Shown piece by piece: positions 6,522-15,663 of a stretch of 64,000 nt of DNA. Under the pieces are notes generated by a model. The model searched no databases. It had not been told where the DNA came from and worked only from the letters and a program-made list of their open reading frames with translations. How positions within the stretch are numbered: the stretch's first letter is position 1; each line of letters begins with the position of its first letter. Position numbers and translations under genes: made by a program. The DNA comes from DASVCS01 sp036381495 (GTDB lineage Bacteria > Gemmatimonadota > Gemmatimonadetes > Longimicrobiales > RSA9), in NCBI GenBank assembly GCA_036381495.1, contig DASVCS010000118.1:1-64000 (forward strand), given 5' to 3'.

Positions 6522-9500
6522 ATGATCGCAAAGGCGAGTCTCGCCGCGGCGCTGCTCGCGGTTCTTCAGGCGGGCGCGCCGCAAGACCCGCGAGGCGTCG
6601 TCGCGCGCGCGCTCGCCGCCGTCGAGGGCGACAGCGTGGCCGCGGTCGCCGCCCGGTGGACGCAGCGGTTGCGACGGGATTCGACGGATCGTGCGGCCGT
6701 GCTCGGCCTCGCGACGATCGCGCGCCTCACCTACGACCACGAGCGAGCGGCCCGGCTCTATGGACGGCTCGTGGAGGGCGGGGACCGGCGGCCGGACGGC
6801 ATCGCGGCGTACGCGCGCATCGGGCGGGCGTTCGCGCTGCAATCGAGGGGGCTGACCGGCGCAGCCGACAGCGCCTTCGTCCGGGCCCGCGAGGCGGCGC
6901 GTGCCACGGGGGACCGGGCGCTCGAAGCGGAGGCGCTCATCCACCTGGCGACCGTCCGGGCTCGCTCGCGCGGCGTGGCCGAGGCCGAAGGGCTCCTCGC
7001 GCAGGCGCGCGGCCTCATTGGCCCCGCCGACGTGCGGCTGGATGCGCTTCACCATTGTGGCCGGGCGGCGGTGTTGCGCCTCGTGCGGAACCCGGAGGCG
7101 GGGGCCGTGGCCACGGCGGGCGCGGAGCTGGCGCGCCGTGCGGGCGACCGGCGGCTCCGGGCGCGGTGTCTCGGGATCGTCGCCGCCGAGCTCGCCATTC
7201 ACAGTGCTCGGCTCGACACGGCGCTCGTCGTCTACGACACGGTCGTGGCGGAGCACGAACGCGCGCGCGACTTCGCGGGGCTGGCGGTGGCGCTGCAGTG
7301 GCGGGGCTTCTTCGAGCGCTCCGTCGGGGCGCTCGGCGCCGCGCGACGGGATCTGGAGCAGGCCGTCGCGTACAGCGCGGGCGGTCGCAACGCGCCGGTC
7401 GAGGCCTGGGCGACCGCGAACCTGGCTTCGCTCGGCCTCCAGATCGGCGACATCGCGTCGGCGGACGCCTACGCCCGACGCGCGATCGCGCTATTCGAAA
7501 CGCAGCGCGACCTCCGGGGCAGCGCCTATGCCCGCGCGATCCGCGCCGAGCTGCTCGCGGCCGCGGGGAGCTTCGATGAGGCGCGCGAAGAATACCGGGC
7601 GACGCTCCGCGTCTACGCCGACGCGCCCGCGCCGACGGCGGAGCTGCCGACCCACGTCGCGCTCGCGCACCTGGCCATGCGCGAGGGCGATTGGGCCGAG
7701 GCGGAGCGCGAGCTCGGCCGGGCCCGGGCGGTGGCGGAGGCGAACACGCTGCCGGGATGGGCGGCGGGGCTCCAATACCACGACGCGGCGCTCGCGCTCC
7801 GACGCGGGCGGCCGGCCGACGCCATCGCCATCATCCGCGTCGCGCTCGAGGACCTTCCGGATTGGCAGGGCGACTACCGGTTCGCCTATCGGGCGCGCCT
7901 CGCCGAGGCGTACGTTCGCCTGGGCGACCTCGAGCGCGCGGCCGCCGAGCTGTCGGCCGCGAGCGACGCGCTCGATTCCTGGCGCGCCTCCCTCGACCAC
8001 CAGCGGCTCCGGCTCCTGGCGTTCCAGCGCAAGGAGGACTTCTCCGATCCCGACCTCGGCGTCGCGACCGTGATCGCGGCGCTCGCATCGAACGGCCGCG
8101 CGGCCGCGGCGTTCCACCTCGCCGAGCGCCGGCGGGCGCGGGAACTGCTCGATCGCATGGTGCGCGCGGCCGCGGTGCTGGAGCGGAGTGGGACGTCGCG
8201 CGACAGCGCTGCGGCGGCGCGGTCGTCCGCCGGTGCGACCGCGGGTTGGCAGGAGATCGCGGCCGCGATCCCGGACGAGCGGACGGCCGTCCTCGAGTTC
8301 GTCACCGGACAGGGCGGCGAGCCGACGACGCTGTTTGCGATCACGCGATCGGGGCTCCACGCGGAGGTGCTGCCGCCCGCGGACACGCTCGAAGACGACA
8401 TCGCCCGTTTCGTCGCGCTGCTCGGGGCCGGCGCCGACGCCGGCCCGCTCGCCCGCGCGTTGCACGCCGCCGTCCTCGAGTCCGCGCTCGCCGCGCTGCC
8501 GCGGGGCGCGGACCGGCTCGTCATCATCCCGGCCGGGCCGTTCCAGCGCCTGCCGTTCGACGCCCTCGTCGCCGGGGACGGCGCCCGCCTGGTCGAGCAC
8601 TACGCCGTGAGTCTCGCACCCTCCGCGACCGTGGCCGCCCGTATCTGGAAGCGGCCGGCCGCGTCCGGCGCGGCGACTCTCCTCGCGTTCGCCGACCCGG
8701 TGCTCGACGTCCCGGATGCGGCCGCTCGAGGGCCCGACGCGGCGGCCGCCGGCCTCGAACGGAGCCGATCCATCAGCGAAGCACTCGCCGAGCTGCCGCG
8801 GCTCCGCGCGTCCGCCCGCGAGGCGCGCTCCATCGCACGCTACGCCCCGCGCGCGACCGTGCTGCGCCGCAGCGCGGCGAGCGAGGCGTGGCTCGGGCAG
8901 AACGCGCTCACGCCCTACCGGATCCTCCACTTCGCGACGCACGCCCTCGTGGACGACGCGGGCACCGCCCGCACCGGTCTCGTCCTCGCGCCCGGCGGCG
9001 GCGAAGACGGGTTCGTCACGCCCGGCGAGCTGGCGCGCCTCGCGCTGGACGCGGATCTCGTCGTGCTGGCCGCGTGCCGGACCGTGCGGGGCATCTCCGT
9101 GCGCGGCGAGGGGGTGCAGGGGCTGACGGCACCGCTCCTCGAGGCCGGCGCCCGCGCCGTCGTAGCCAGCCGCTGGGATGTCGGCGACGCGGTGTCGGCC
9201 GGGTTCATGGCGTCCTTCTACCGGGCGATGGCCGACGGCCTCCCGGCCGGGGCCGCGCTGCGCGCCGCGAAGCTCGCGGCGCTCCGCGGCGGCGCTCCCG
9301 TCGAGGACTGGGCGGCGTACACGCTCGTCGGCGACCCGCTCGTTCGGCCGGCGCTGGAATTGCCGCCATCGCGCTGGCCCATGATCCTCGCCGTTCTTGC
9401 CATTCTCGCCGCCGTGGCTGCCGTCGCGCGCGGCGCAGCCGGCGTCGCGCGGCGTGCGGCCGGCCGGCCTCGCTCGGATCCCCTGCCGGGCGCTGGCGCG

Positions 9501-9566
9501 CCTCGAGCGCCGGGGCCGGCCGTGCGGGTCGTCGACCCTCCGACGGCGGACGACTCCGTGAGGTGA
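6522..9566 (+). CDS. Exported TPR-CHAT protein, caspase-like protease fold, membrane-anchored
   Basis: 1014 residues. The N-terminus MIAKASLAAALLAVLQAGA looks like a signal peptide. Residues about 30-620 are Ala/Arg-rich helical repeats of the TPR type. A CHAT domain (caspase HetF-associated with TPRs) occupies roughly 690-950. The predicted catalytic dyad is present: His807 in HFATHAL and Cys852 in VLAACRT, followed by the typical GEGVQGL and VVASRWDVGD motifs. A hydrophobic segment (MILAVLAILAAVAAVARGA, about 952-972) near the C-terminus should anchor it, leaving a short Arg/Pro tail. CHAT domains include active proteases such as Craspase/TPR-CHAT. The substrate here is unknown. The intact dyad suggests activity. 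An upstream in-frame ATG at 6405 gives a Pro/Arg-rich extension and was rejected. No close promoter was seen, so it may be co-transcribed with the RCC1 gene. Confidence 0.9.
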   Translation: MIAKASLAAALLAVLQAGAPQDPRGVVARALAAVEGDSVAAVAARWTQRLRRDSTDRAAVLGLATIARLTYDHERAARLYGRLVEGGDRRPDGIAAYARIGRAFALQSRGLTGAADSAFVRAREAARATGDRALEAEALIHLATVRARSRGVAEAEGLLAQARGLIGPADVRLDALHHCGRAAVLRLVRNPEAGAVATAGAELARRAGDRRLRARCLGIVAAELAIHSARLDTALVVYDTVVAEHERARDFAGLAVALQWRGFFERSVGALGAARRDLEQAVAYSAGGRNAPVEAWATANLASLGLQIGDIASADAYARRAIALFETQRDLRGSAYARAIRAELLAAAGSFDEAREEYRATLRVYADAPAPTAELPTHVALAHLAMREGDWAEAERELGRARAVAEANTLPGWAAGLQYHDAALALRRGRPADAIAIIRVALEDLPDWQGDYRFAYRARLAEAYVRLGDLERAAAELSAASDALDSWRASLDHQRLRLLAFQRKEDFSDPDLGVATVIAALASNGRAAAAFHLAERRRARELLDRMVRAAAVLERSGTSRDSAAAARSSAGATAGWQEIAAAIPDERTAVLEFVTGQGGEPTTLFAITRSGLHAEVLPPADTLEDDIARFVALLGAGADAGPLARALHAAVLESALAALPRGADRLVIIPAGPFQRLPFDALVAGDGARLVEHYAVSLAPSATVAARIWKRPAASGAATLLAFADPVLDVPDAAARGPDAAAAGLERSRSISEALAELPRLRASAREARSIARYAPRATVLRRSAASEAWLGQNALTPYRILHFATHALVDDAGTARTGLVLAPGGGEDGFVTPGELARLALDADLVVLAACRTVRGISVRGEGVQGLTAPLLEAGARAVVASRWDVGDAVSAGFMASFYRAMADGLPAGAALRAAKLAALRGGAPVEDWAAYTLVGDPLVRPALELPPSRWPMILAVLAILAAVAAVARGAAGVARRAAGRPRSDPLPGAGAPRAPGPAVRVVDPPTADDSVR

Positions 9567-9603
9567 AGCGCCGAGCGGTGCCATCGCTCCCCGCCCGGGG
9601 ACA

Positions 9604-12600
9604 TCAGTCGAACGTCACGATCAATTGCGGCCGTCTCGCGGGCGAATCGTAGCTGTCCGCGCTGTCGAAGAAGGTGGCTCTGATCACCGAGACCGGCGGC
9701 AGAGCGCTCACCAGGTCCCTGACCAGGAGCCCGTTGTTGGCCCAAACGCCGCTCGCCCAGTTCTGCACGATCGCCGTGACGTCGAATTCGAGCGGCACGA
9801 CCGTCGACGTCGGCGGGAGTGCCTGCGCCTGCGAGGTCGTGAAGTAGCTGGGCTGGTTGGCGTAGGTGAGCGTCGATGGGCTCCAGGGCCCCGAGAACGC
9901 ATTGACGCCGAAGGTCGTGTTGTCGTCCGCGGGCAGGCTCGAGGCGTAGAGGCGGAGCACGGCGCTGCGGATTGTGCGGCCGGCGATCTGTTCCTGGAGC
10001 CCGTCGAATTTCAGAGCCGAGGATGCGCACACGAATTCGGTGCCGAAGGACAGGACGCTGAAGTTGCAGCCGACCCCGAGGTCGCCCGTAGGGTAGGTGT
10101 TCCCGGCGAGTGCCGGATCGGTGGTGCTGAACAGCATCGTGTTGTCGGCCGACGCATACGCGGTGATCTCCGAAGGGGCCTCGACGGTGACAGTCCGGAC
10201 CTCGCTGTACGGGCTGTCGCCGACGGGCGTGCGTGCGCGAACGCGGTAATAGTAGGTGCCCGGCGAGCGGGTGAGACTCACCGAGAACGGGCTCAGCCGG
10301 GTCCTGCTGGCTTGGAACACCGTCACGAAGCCGCCGTCGGGAGATGCGGTGGACTCCTCCAGCTCGTAGCCGTCGCCGCTGCCGACCAGGCAACGTGTGC
10401 CGCACGGCCACTCGTACGTCCACGACAGGTCGATGGTCTGCCCGGAGACGTCGGGCTGCGCGAGCACCGGCGGCTCCAGCAGGAAGTTGGCTGTCACGAA
10501 CTTGTTCCGGTCCATGAGGACGCTCACGGGGTTGGCCGAGGAGACCACGTCGCCGCTCCAGTTGCCGAAGCGGAATCCGGTGCTCGGTGTCGCGGTCAGC
10601 GTCACGGCGGTGCCCGCGGCGTAGCTCGGTTGGTCCGGGTCCCTGGCGACCGTCCCCCCGGCGATCGGCGAGCCCGGCGAGACGTCGGTCGTGAGCGTAT
10701 ACGTGCCGGCCGCGTCGACCGTGAAGGCGACGGCGACCTTCTGCGGGCTGTTGTCCGCGAGGCTCGAGTTCACGGACACGGCGGCCGTGTACACCCCGGC
10801 AGGGAGCGACCCCGTGGACGCGTCGAGCGTGAGCGTGGCCGGCGCCGTCGTGGTGTTGAGCGAAGCAGTGAGCCAGCCGGTGGGCTGACCGGGCGTATAG
10901 GACACGGATATGTCCAGGCCGCTCAGCGTACCCCCGCCGCCGTTGCTGACGGCTACGGTCTGGCTCGCCGGGTCGGCGCCTCCGGCCGCGGCGCTGAAGC
11001 TCACGCTGGTGGGCGCGAGCGCGATGGAGGGTTCGGGTTCGGGGGCGACCGTCAGCGGCGCGCCGGTGACGTTGTTGCTCTCGTCGGACTCGACCACGGC
11101 GTCTTCGGTATCCGCGATGATGCCGATGTAGTATTGGCCCGGCGCGGTGCCCGAGGGGATCACCTGAATGAAGTCGTTGGGGACGTAGGCCGCGCCCGGG
11201 GGGAGGGTGTTGATTCGCCCGTCGAAGAGCAACTCGTCGTCCGCGGTGATCGCCGCATCCATGGAGAGGTAAATACCGAATCGAAACGCCCCGGCCGGTC
11301 CGTCGCCCTGGTTGGCCAATGAGAAGGTCACCGATATGCGGCCCCCCGGGGCGGCGGTGGTCGGCGTGACCGTGAGCGGCGTCGTGAACGCGAGGTCGGG
11401 CGCACCGGCGTCGACGGTGAACGTGACCGTCAGCACGACCGGGCCGTTGGTCGCGGTCGCGGAGTAGACCGAGACGGACGCCGTGTACGTGTCGGCGGGC
11501 AGCGTGCCCACGTTCGCCTCGAGCGTGAGCGTCGTCGGTGCCACGTCTGACGAGAGCGTCGCGCTGAGCCATCCGGTGTGCTGCCCGGTTTCGTACGTGA
11601 TACTGGCGCCGAGGCCGTTGAGCGTGCCCCCGCCGCCGTTGGTCACGGAGACCGTCTGCGTCGCGGGATCCATCCCGCCCTCGGCGGCCTCGAAGCTCAC
11701 GTCGGTCTGCGAGAGCACGATGGCAGGCGCGGACGCGGGGGCCGTCACGGTCAGCCGGGCGCTGGCGAAGTTGTTGGTCTCGTCCGACTCGGGCACGCCG
11801 TCATCGGCGTCGAGTAGCACGCCGATGTAGTAGCTCCCCGGCTGGATGGTCTCCGGGATCGTGGCGCCCCCGACATCTCGGGCCGCTGTGGTCGCGGGCG
11901 CGAGGGAGGGGAGGGAATCGCCGCGCAGCCACGTGTCGGCCGCCGTGATCGTGGAATCCGCGGACAGGTAGATCCCGTAGCCGAAGTCTCCTGACGCGGC
12001 GCTTCCTTCATTGCGGACGTTCATGACCGAAAGCGTGACGACGTCGCCCGCCGCGACGGTCGTCGGCGTGGCGCCCAGCGTCCCTGCGATGACGAGGTCC
12101 GGCGCCGGCGCGACGGTGAAGCTCACGCTCACCGGTTGCGCGCCGTTCGTCGCGACGCCGGAGGCGACGGTCACCGTGGCGGTGTACGTGCCGGTGGCCA
12201 GGGTGTCCGTGGCCGCCGCGAGCGAAAGCGTGGTCGGTGCCGTCGTGGCCGCGAGCGAGGCATCGAGCCAGCCGGCCGGCTGCCCGTCGGCGTACGCGAC
12301 CGAGATGCCGAGGCCGTCCAGCGTGCCCCCGCCGACGTTCGTGACCGAGACGGTCTGCGCGGGAGGGTCGTCGCCGCCGGCAGTCGCGCTGAACGCGACC
12401 GAGTCGGGCGAGAGCGCGATCGCGGGTGGCGGCGGCTCGACCGTGAGCGTCACGTTCACGATCCGTGGGCTGCCGTTCGCGCCCGCGGATGCCACCCTCA
12501 CGGCGGCGCCGTAGCTCCCGGCGTCGAGCTTTCCGGTCGCGGCCGAGAGCGTCAGCGTGGTCGGCGCCGTCGTCGCGTCGAGTGTGGCCGTGAGCCAGCC

Positions 12601-12855
12601 GTTCGGCTCCCCACCGGCGTAGCTCACACTCACAGTCAACCCGCTGAGCGTCCCGCCCCCGGCGTTCGTGATGGAGACGGTCTGTTCGGCCGGGTCGCCC
12701 GCGCCCTGCACGACCGTGAAGCCGACGCTCGTGGGCGAGAGCGAGAGCCGGGCCGGCTCGGGCGGCTCGACGGGATCCTCGTCGCCGCAGGCCATCGCGA
12801 GGGTGAGCGCGAGGGTGATCCCCAGTGTGAAAGCGAGAGAGGAACGGGGGCGCAT
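9604..12855 (-). CDS. Large surface lipoprotein: BACON repeats, CARDB, FN3, DNRLRE
   Basis: 1083 residues. Lipoprotein signal with Cys23 (LALTLAMAC), preceded by a GGGAGGA ribosome-binding site. Four BACON-like repeats of about 100 residues share the pattern S-x-x-SV-x-F...DPA-x-QTV-x-V-x-N-x-GGGTL-x-GL...GWL-A-L, at about 35-138, 140-245, 372-474 and 603-705. Two CARDB-type domains (about 250-365 and 478-595, with QPGSYYIGVL and ESDETNN motifs) alternate with them. Then come a bacterial 'GFRFGNWSGD...VTANF' repeat (about 708-785), an FN3-like domain (about 790-885) and a C-terminal DNRLRE-type domain (about 887-1083, LRLYASS, WASGVWANNGLLV, PQLIVTFD). It is predicted to be an adhesive or carbohydrate-binding surface protein. 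It converges with the CHAT gene. Confidence 0.85.
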   Translation of the reverse strand: MRPRSSLAFTLGITLALTLAMACGDEDPVEPPEPARLSLSPTSVGFTVVQGAGDPAEQTVSITNAGGGTLSGLTVSVSYAGGEPNGWLTATLDATTAPTTLTLSAATGKLDAGSYGAAVRVASAGANGSPRIVNVTLTVEPPPPAIALSPDSVAFSATAGGDDPPAQTVSVTNVGGGTLDGLGISVAYADGQPAGWLDASLAATTAPTTLSLAAATDTLATGTYTATVTVASGVATNGAQPVSVSFTVAPAPDLVIAGTLGATPTTVAAGDVVTLSVMNVRNEGSAASGDFGYGIYLSADSTITAADTWLRGDSLPSLAPATTAARDVGGATIPETIQPGSYYIGVLLDADDGVPESDETNNFASARLTVTAPASAPAIVLSQTDVSFEAAEGGMDPATQTVSVTNGGGGTLNGLGASITYETGQHTGWLSATLSSDVAPTTLTLEANVGTLPADTYTASVSVYSATATNGPVVLTVTFTVDAGAPDLAFTTPLTVTPTTAAPGGRISVTFSLANQGDGPAGAFRFGIYLSMDAAITADDELLFDGRINTLPPGAAYVPNDFIQVIPSGTAPGQYYIGIIADTEDAVVESDESNNVTGAPLTVAPEPEPSIALAPTSVSFSAAAGGADPASQTVAVSNGGGGTLSGLDISVSYTPGQPTGWLTASLNTTTAPATLTLDASTGSLPAGVYTAAVSVNSSLADNSPQKVAVAFTVDAAGTYTLTTDVSPGSPIAGGTVARDPDQPSYAAGTAVTLTATPSTGFRFGNWSGDVVSSANPVSVLMDRNKFVTANFLLEPPVLAQPDVSGQTIDLSWTYEWPCGTRCLVGSGDGYELEESTASPDGGFVTVFQASRTRLSPFSVSLTRSPGTYYYRVRARTPVGDSPYSEVRTVTVEAPSEITAYASADNTMLFSTTDPALAGNTYPTGDLGVGCNFSVLSFGTEFVCASSALKFDGLQEQIAGRTIRSAVLRLYASSLPADDNTTFGVNAFSGPWSPSTLTYANQPSYFTTSQAQALPPTSTVVPLEFDVTAIVQNWASGVWANNGLLVRDLVSALPPVSVIRATFFDSADSYDSPARRPQLIVTFD

Positions 12856-13384
12856 GGTCGAGGTCCTCCCGGGAGGCGTCGTGGTCGCCGTCGTAGGCCG
12901 CGGAGCGACGGACGAGCGCCCGTCGCTCGGGCACCGCGAGATCCGCCCGCGGCGAGCGTGACGGCCGACGGGGGGACGCGATGCCTTCCCTCTGGAGGGA
13001 CGCAGCCAGGCGGTCGGGATTCTCACTCGGGCCGCGGCCCTGGGCCTTGCCCCGGCCGCGCGTTGCGGGCCGCGAAGACCGCCGCGCCCGGCGGGGCGCG
13101 GGCATCAAGACATGGCTGCCTTAACCATGGCCGGCCGTCGTCGGCTCGGAATCGCTCGCGAACCGAGTGGGCGTGACCACACCGGCGCGACCGGTGAGAA
13201 CATCACCCGCCGAGCTGCGTCTCTTTTCCGGGAAACCTTTGGCATCCCCGCGGCCGAGGCCGGACTCGCGGTGAGCGATACGGCACCGCGCCGCGCGGGG
13301 GATTCCGGGAGACCTTCTCACGGAATACGAAACGGCCGAGCGCGAGATCGAGCGCCCCCGATTCGAGACAAGGAGATGCCGACG
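12856..13384. other. Gene-free stretch between divergent lipoprotein genes
   Basis: About 530 bases lie between the BACON lipoprotein (leftward) and the Big_2/PD40 lipoprotein (rightward). Open frames here are Arg/Pro-rich shadows. Both start regions carry good ribosome-binding sites. I saw no clear -35/-10 pair, no tRNA and no repeat shared with other parts of the window. Confidence 0.5.
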
Positions 13385-15463
13385 ATGTTCGCACGAACGA
13401 CCCGAGCGACTCCCGCGCTACTGCTGCTTTCGCTCCTCGCGTGCGGTGCCGACGAGGGTAGCGGGCCCGATCCCGATCCCGATCCCGATCCCGTGCCACC
13501 CGTGGCGACGTCGCTCGAGATCGCACCGGACACCGCCACGCTCACCGCGATCGGCGACACGGTCCGGCTCGAAGCCGAAGTACGTGACCAGGACGGCGAG
13601 GTCATGACGGATGCCGCCGTGACGTGGAGCAGCCTGGACGCGGGCGTGGCGACGGTGTCCGGCACCGGCCTCGCGACGGCGGCGGCCGAGGGGGCGGCCC
13701 GGATCGTGGCCGCGGCCGGAGAGACGGCGGACACGGCCGTCCTCACCGTCGAGCAGATGCCGGCCGCGCTCGAGGTGAGCCCGGACTCGGCGACGCTCGT
13801 GCCGGGCGACACGCTGCGGCTCACGGCGGCGGTCACGGACTCGAACGGCGTCGCCGTCGAGGGTGCGGCGGTCACCTGGTCGAGCGCGGACGAGGCGGTG
13901 GTCGTGGTCGACAGCGCCGGCCGCGTCGACGCGCTCTCCGAGGGTGTGGCGCGGGTCACGGCGAAGGCCGGCCCCGCCGCCGACACGGCGACGATCACCG
14001 TGGGACCGGAACCGGAGCCGGAACCGAGCACCATCGAGGTGAGCCCGGGTACGGTGACGTTCAGCGCCGTGGGTGATTCCGTGCAACTGAGCGCGGTGGT
14101 CCGGGATGCGAACGGTCACGAGGTCGAAGGGGCTGAGGCGGAGTGGTCGAGCGCGGACGCCGTGGTCGCGACCGTGAGCGAGGGCGGGTGGGTGGTCGCG
14201 CGGGGCAACGGGACGACGGTCATCGAGGCGCGTTCCGGCGAGCTCGCGGACACGGCGGTGGCTGTCGTCGCGCAGGTCGCGGCCGAGCTCGGGGTGAGCC
14301 CGGCCGAGGCGACCCTCGCCCAGGGAGACACGGTGCGGCTCACCGCGGCGGCCACGGACTCGAACGGTGTGGCCATTGAGAGCGCCGCGGTGACCTGGTC
14401 GAGCGCGGACGAGGCGGTGGCCACCGTGGACGGTACGGGGCTGGTGACGGCGGTGCGGGGCGGCGAGACGCAGCTCACCGCGAGCGCGGGCGCGGCGAGC
14501 GGCGCGGCGACGATCGCCGTGCTGGACCGGCTGCTGTTCCAGAGCGATCGCGACGGTAATTCCGAGATCTACGTGATGAACGCGGATGGCAGCGGGCAGG
14601 TGAACGTCTCGCGCGACCCCGCGCCCGACGAGGACCCCGTGTGGTCACCGGACGGGTCCCGAATCGCATTCGTGAGCAGGCGCGACGGCAATTCCGAGAT
14701 CTATGTGGTGAACGCTGATGGGAGCGGGCTCGCGAACCTCTCGAACAGCGAGGCGTTCGACGGCAATCCCGCGTGGTCGCCGGACGGGACGAAGATTGCG
14801 TTCGAGAGCACCCGGGGGGGCGGCAACGTCGAGATCTACGTGATGAGCGCCGATGGAACCAACCCGGTGAATCTCACGAGATCGGGCGGCGTCAACGATC
14901 ACTCCCCGGCGTGGTCGCCCGACGGAACCAAGATCGCGTTCAGCAGCCATCCGAACGGAAACTACGACATCTTCGTGATGAACGCCGCGGACGGCAGCGA
15001 CAAGACCAATCTCACGAACGACGCCGGCGGCAATTACGAGCCGATCTGGTCGCCGGACGGGACGAAGATCCTGTTCGTGAGCCAGCGCGACGGCAACGAC
15101 GAGATCTACGTGGTGAACGCCGACGGCACGGGCCGAGCCAACCTGACGCAGGATCCCGGGTTCGATGGCGAAGCCGCGTGGTCGCCGGACGGGCTGCGAC
15201 TGGCGTTCACGAGCCTCCGTGACGGGACCGCCCGGATCTACCTGCTCCTCGCTGCCGATGGGAGCGGTCTGACCCGCTTGACGCAGGATCTCTCCGGCAG
15301 CAGCAGACCTGCGTGGTCGCCGGACGGCATGAGGATCGCGTTCCAGACGGGCCGCGACGGCGACCCGGAGGTCTACGTGATGAACGTGGACGGCAGCGGC
15401 CTGATCAACCTCACGAACCGCGCGGGCTTCGACGGGTCGCCCGCCTGGCAGCCGCGGCCGTAG
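13385..15463 (+). CDS. Lipoprotein with four Big_2 domains and a seven-unit PD40/TolB-like propeller
   Basis: 692 residues. The ATG at 13385 is chosen over 13376 because AAGGAG ends only just before 13376, but lies nine bases from 13385. Signal peptide MFARTTRATPALLLLSLLAC (Cys20) is followed by a DPDPDPDP linker. Four Big_2 Ig-like domains occupy about 40-380, each with a VTWSS(L/A)D...VATVS/VDG pattern. Seven PD40/TolB-type repeats follow (about 385-692), with the signatures GNSEIYVMNADGSG and PAWSPDGTKIAF, enough for a seven-bladed propeller. By family knowledge this is a periplasmic or surface lipoprotein. PD40 propellers bind peptides or cofactors, but the ligand here is unknown. It has the same Big_2-plus-propeller architecture as the RCC1 lipoprotein at 4511. 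Confidence 0.9.
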   Translation: MFARTTRATPALLLLSLLACGADEGSGPDPDPDPDPVPPVATSLEIAPDTATLTAIGDTVRLEAEVRDQDGEVMTDAAVTWSSLDAGVATVSGTGLATAAAEGAARIVAAAGETADTAVLTVEQMPAALEVSPDSATLVPGDTLRLTAAVTDSNGVAVEGAAVTWSSADEAVVVVDSAGRVDALSEGVARVTAKAGPAADTATITVGPEPEPEPSTIEVSPGTVTFSAVGDSVQLSAVVRDANGHEVEGAEAEWSSADAVVATVSEGGWVVARGNGTTVIEARSGELADTAVAVVAQVAAELGVSPAEATLAQGDTVRLTAAATDSNGVAIESAAVTWSSADEAVATVDGTGLVTAVRGGETQLTASAGAASGAATIAVLDRLLFQSDRDGNSEIYVMNADGSGQVNVSRDPAPDEDPVWSPDGSRIAFVSRRDGNSEIYVVNADGSGLANLSNSEAFDGNPAWSPDGTKIAFESTRGGGNVEIYVMSADGTNPVNLTRSGGVNDHSPAWSPDGTKIAFSSHPNGNYDIFVMNAADGSDKTNLTNDAGGNYEPIWSPDGTKILFVSQRDGNDEIYVVNADGTGRANLTQDPGFDGEAAWSPDGLRLAFTSLRDGTARIYLLLAADGSGLTRLTQDLSGSSRPAWSPDGMRIAFQTGRDGDPEVYVMNVDGSGLINLTNRAGFDGSPAWQPRP

Positions 15464-15663
15464 CCCGCGGTCGCGGCCGAGACCGAGCGCCTCACCGGTC
15501 GAAACGGCGCGGTTTCTCGACCCCGGCCTCCCGCTCCGCCGCGTCCGGGCACGCGGCGCCACCCGGCCGCGCCCGGGTTCATCCCGATGGAGCGATGATG
15601 CGGCACCGGATCCCGCCCGGCGCGCCGGACGCCGCCGTCCATACTCAGCGCCGCACCCTCCGC

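Noticed and set aside
7491..9584. Minus-strand open frame of about 697 codons over the CHAT gene
   Set aside because: Antisense to a gene with an intact catalytic dyad; Arg/Glu-rich shadow.
9218..11572. Minus-strand open frame of about 784 codons overlapping the BACON lipoprotein
   Set aside because: Same strand but wrong frame relative to the clear lipoprotein; low-complexity Arg/His/Gly translation without domains.
13440..13500. GATCCC tandem near the start of the PD40 lipoprotein as a regulatory repeat
   Set aside because: It encodes the DPDPDPDP linker of the lipoprotein, a common feature after a lipidated Cys, so no separate role is needed.
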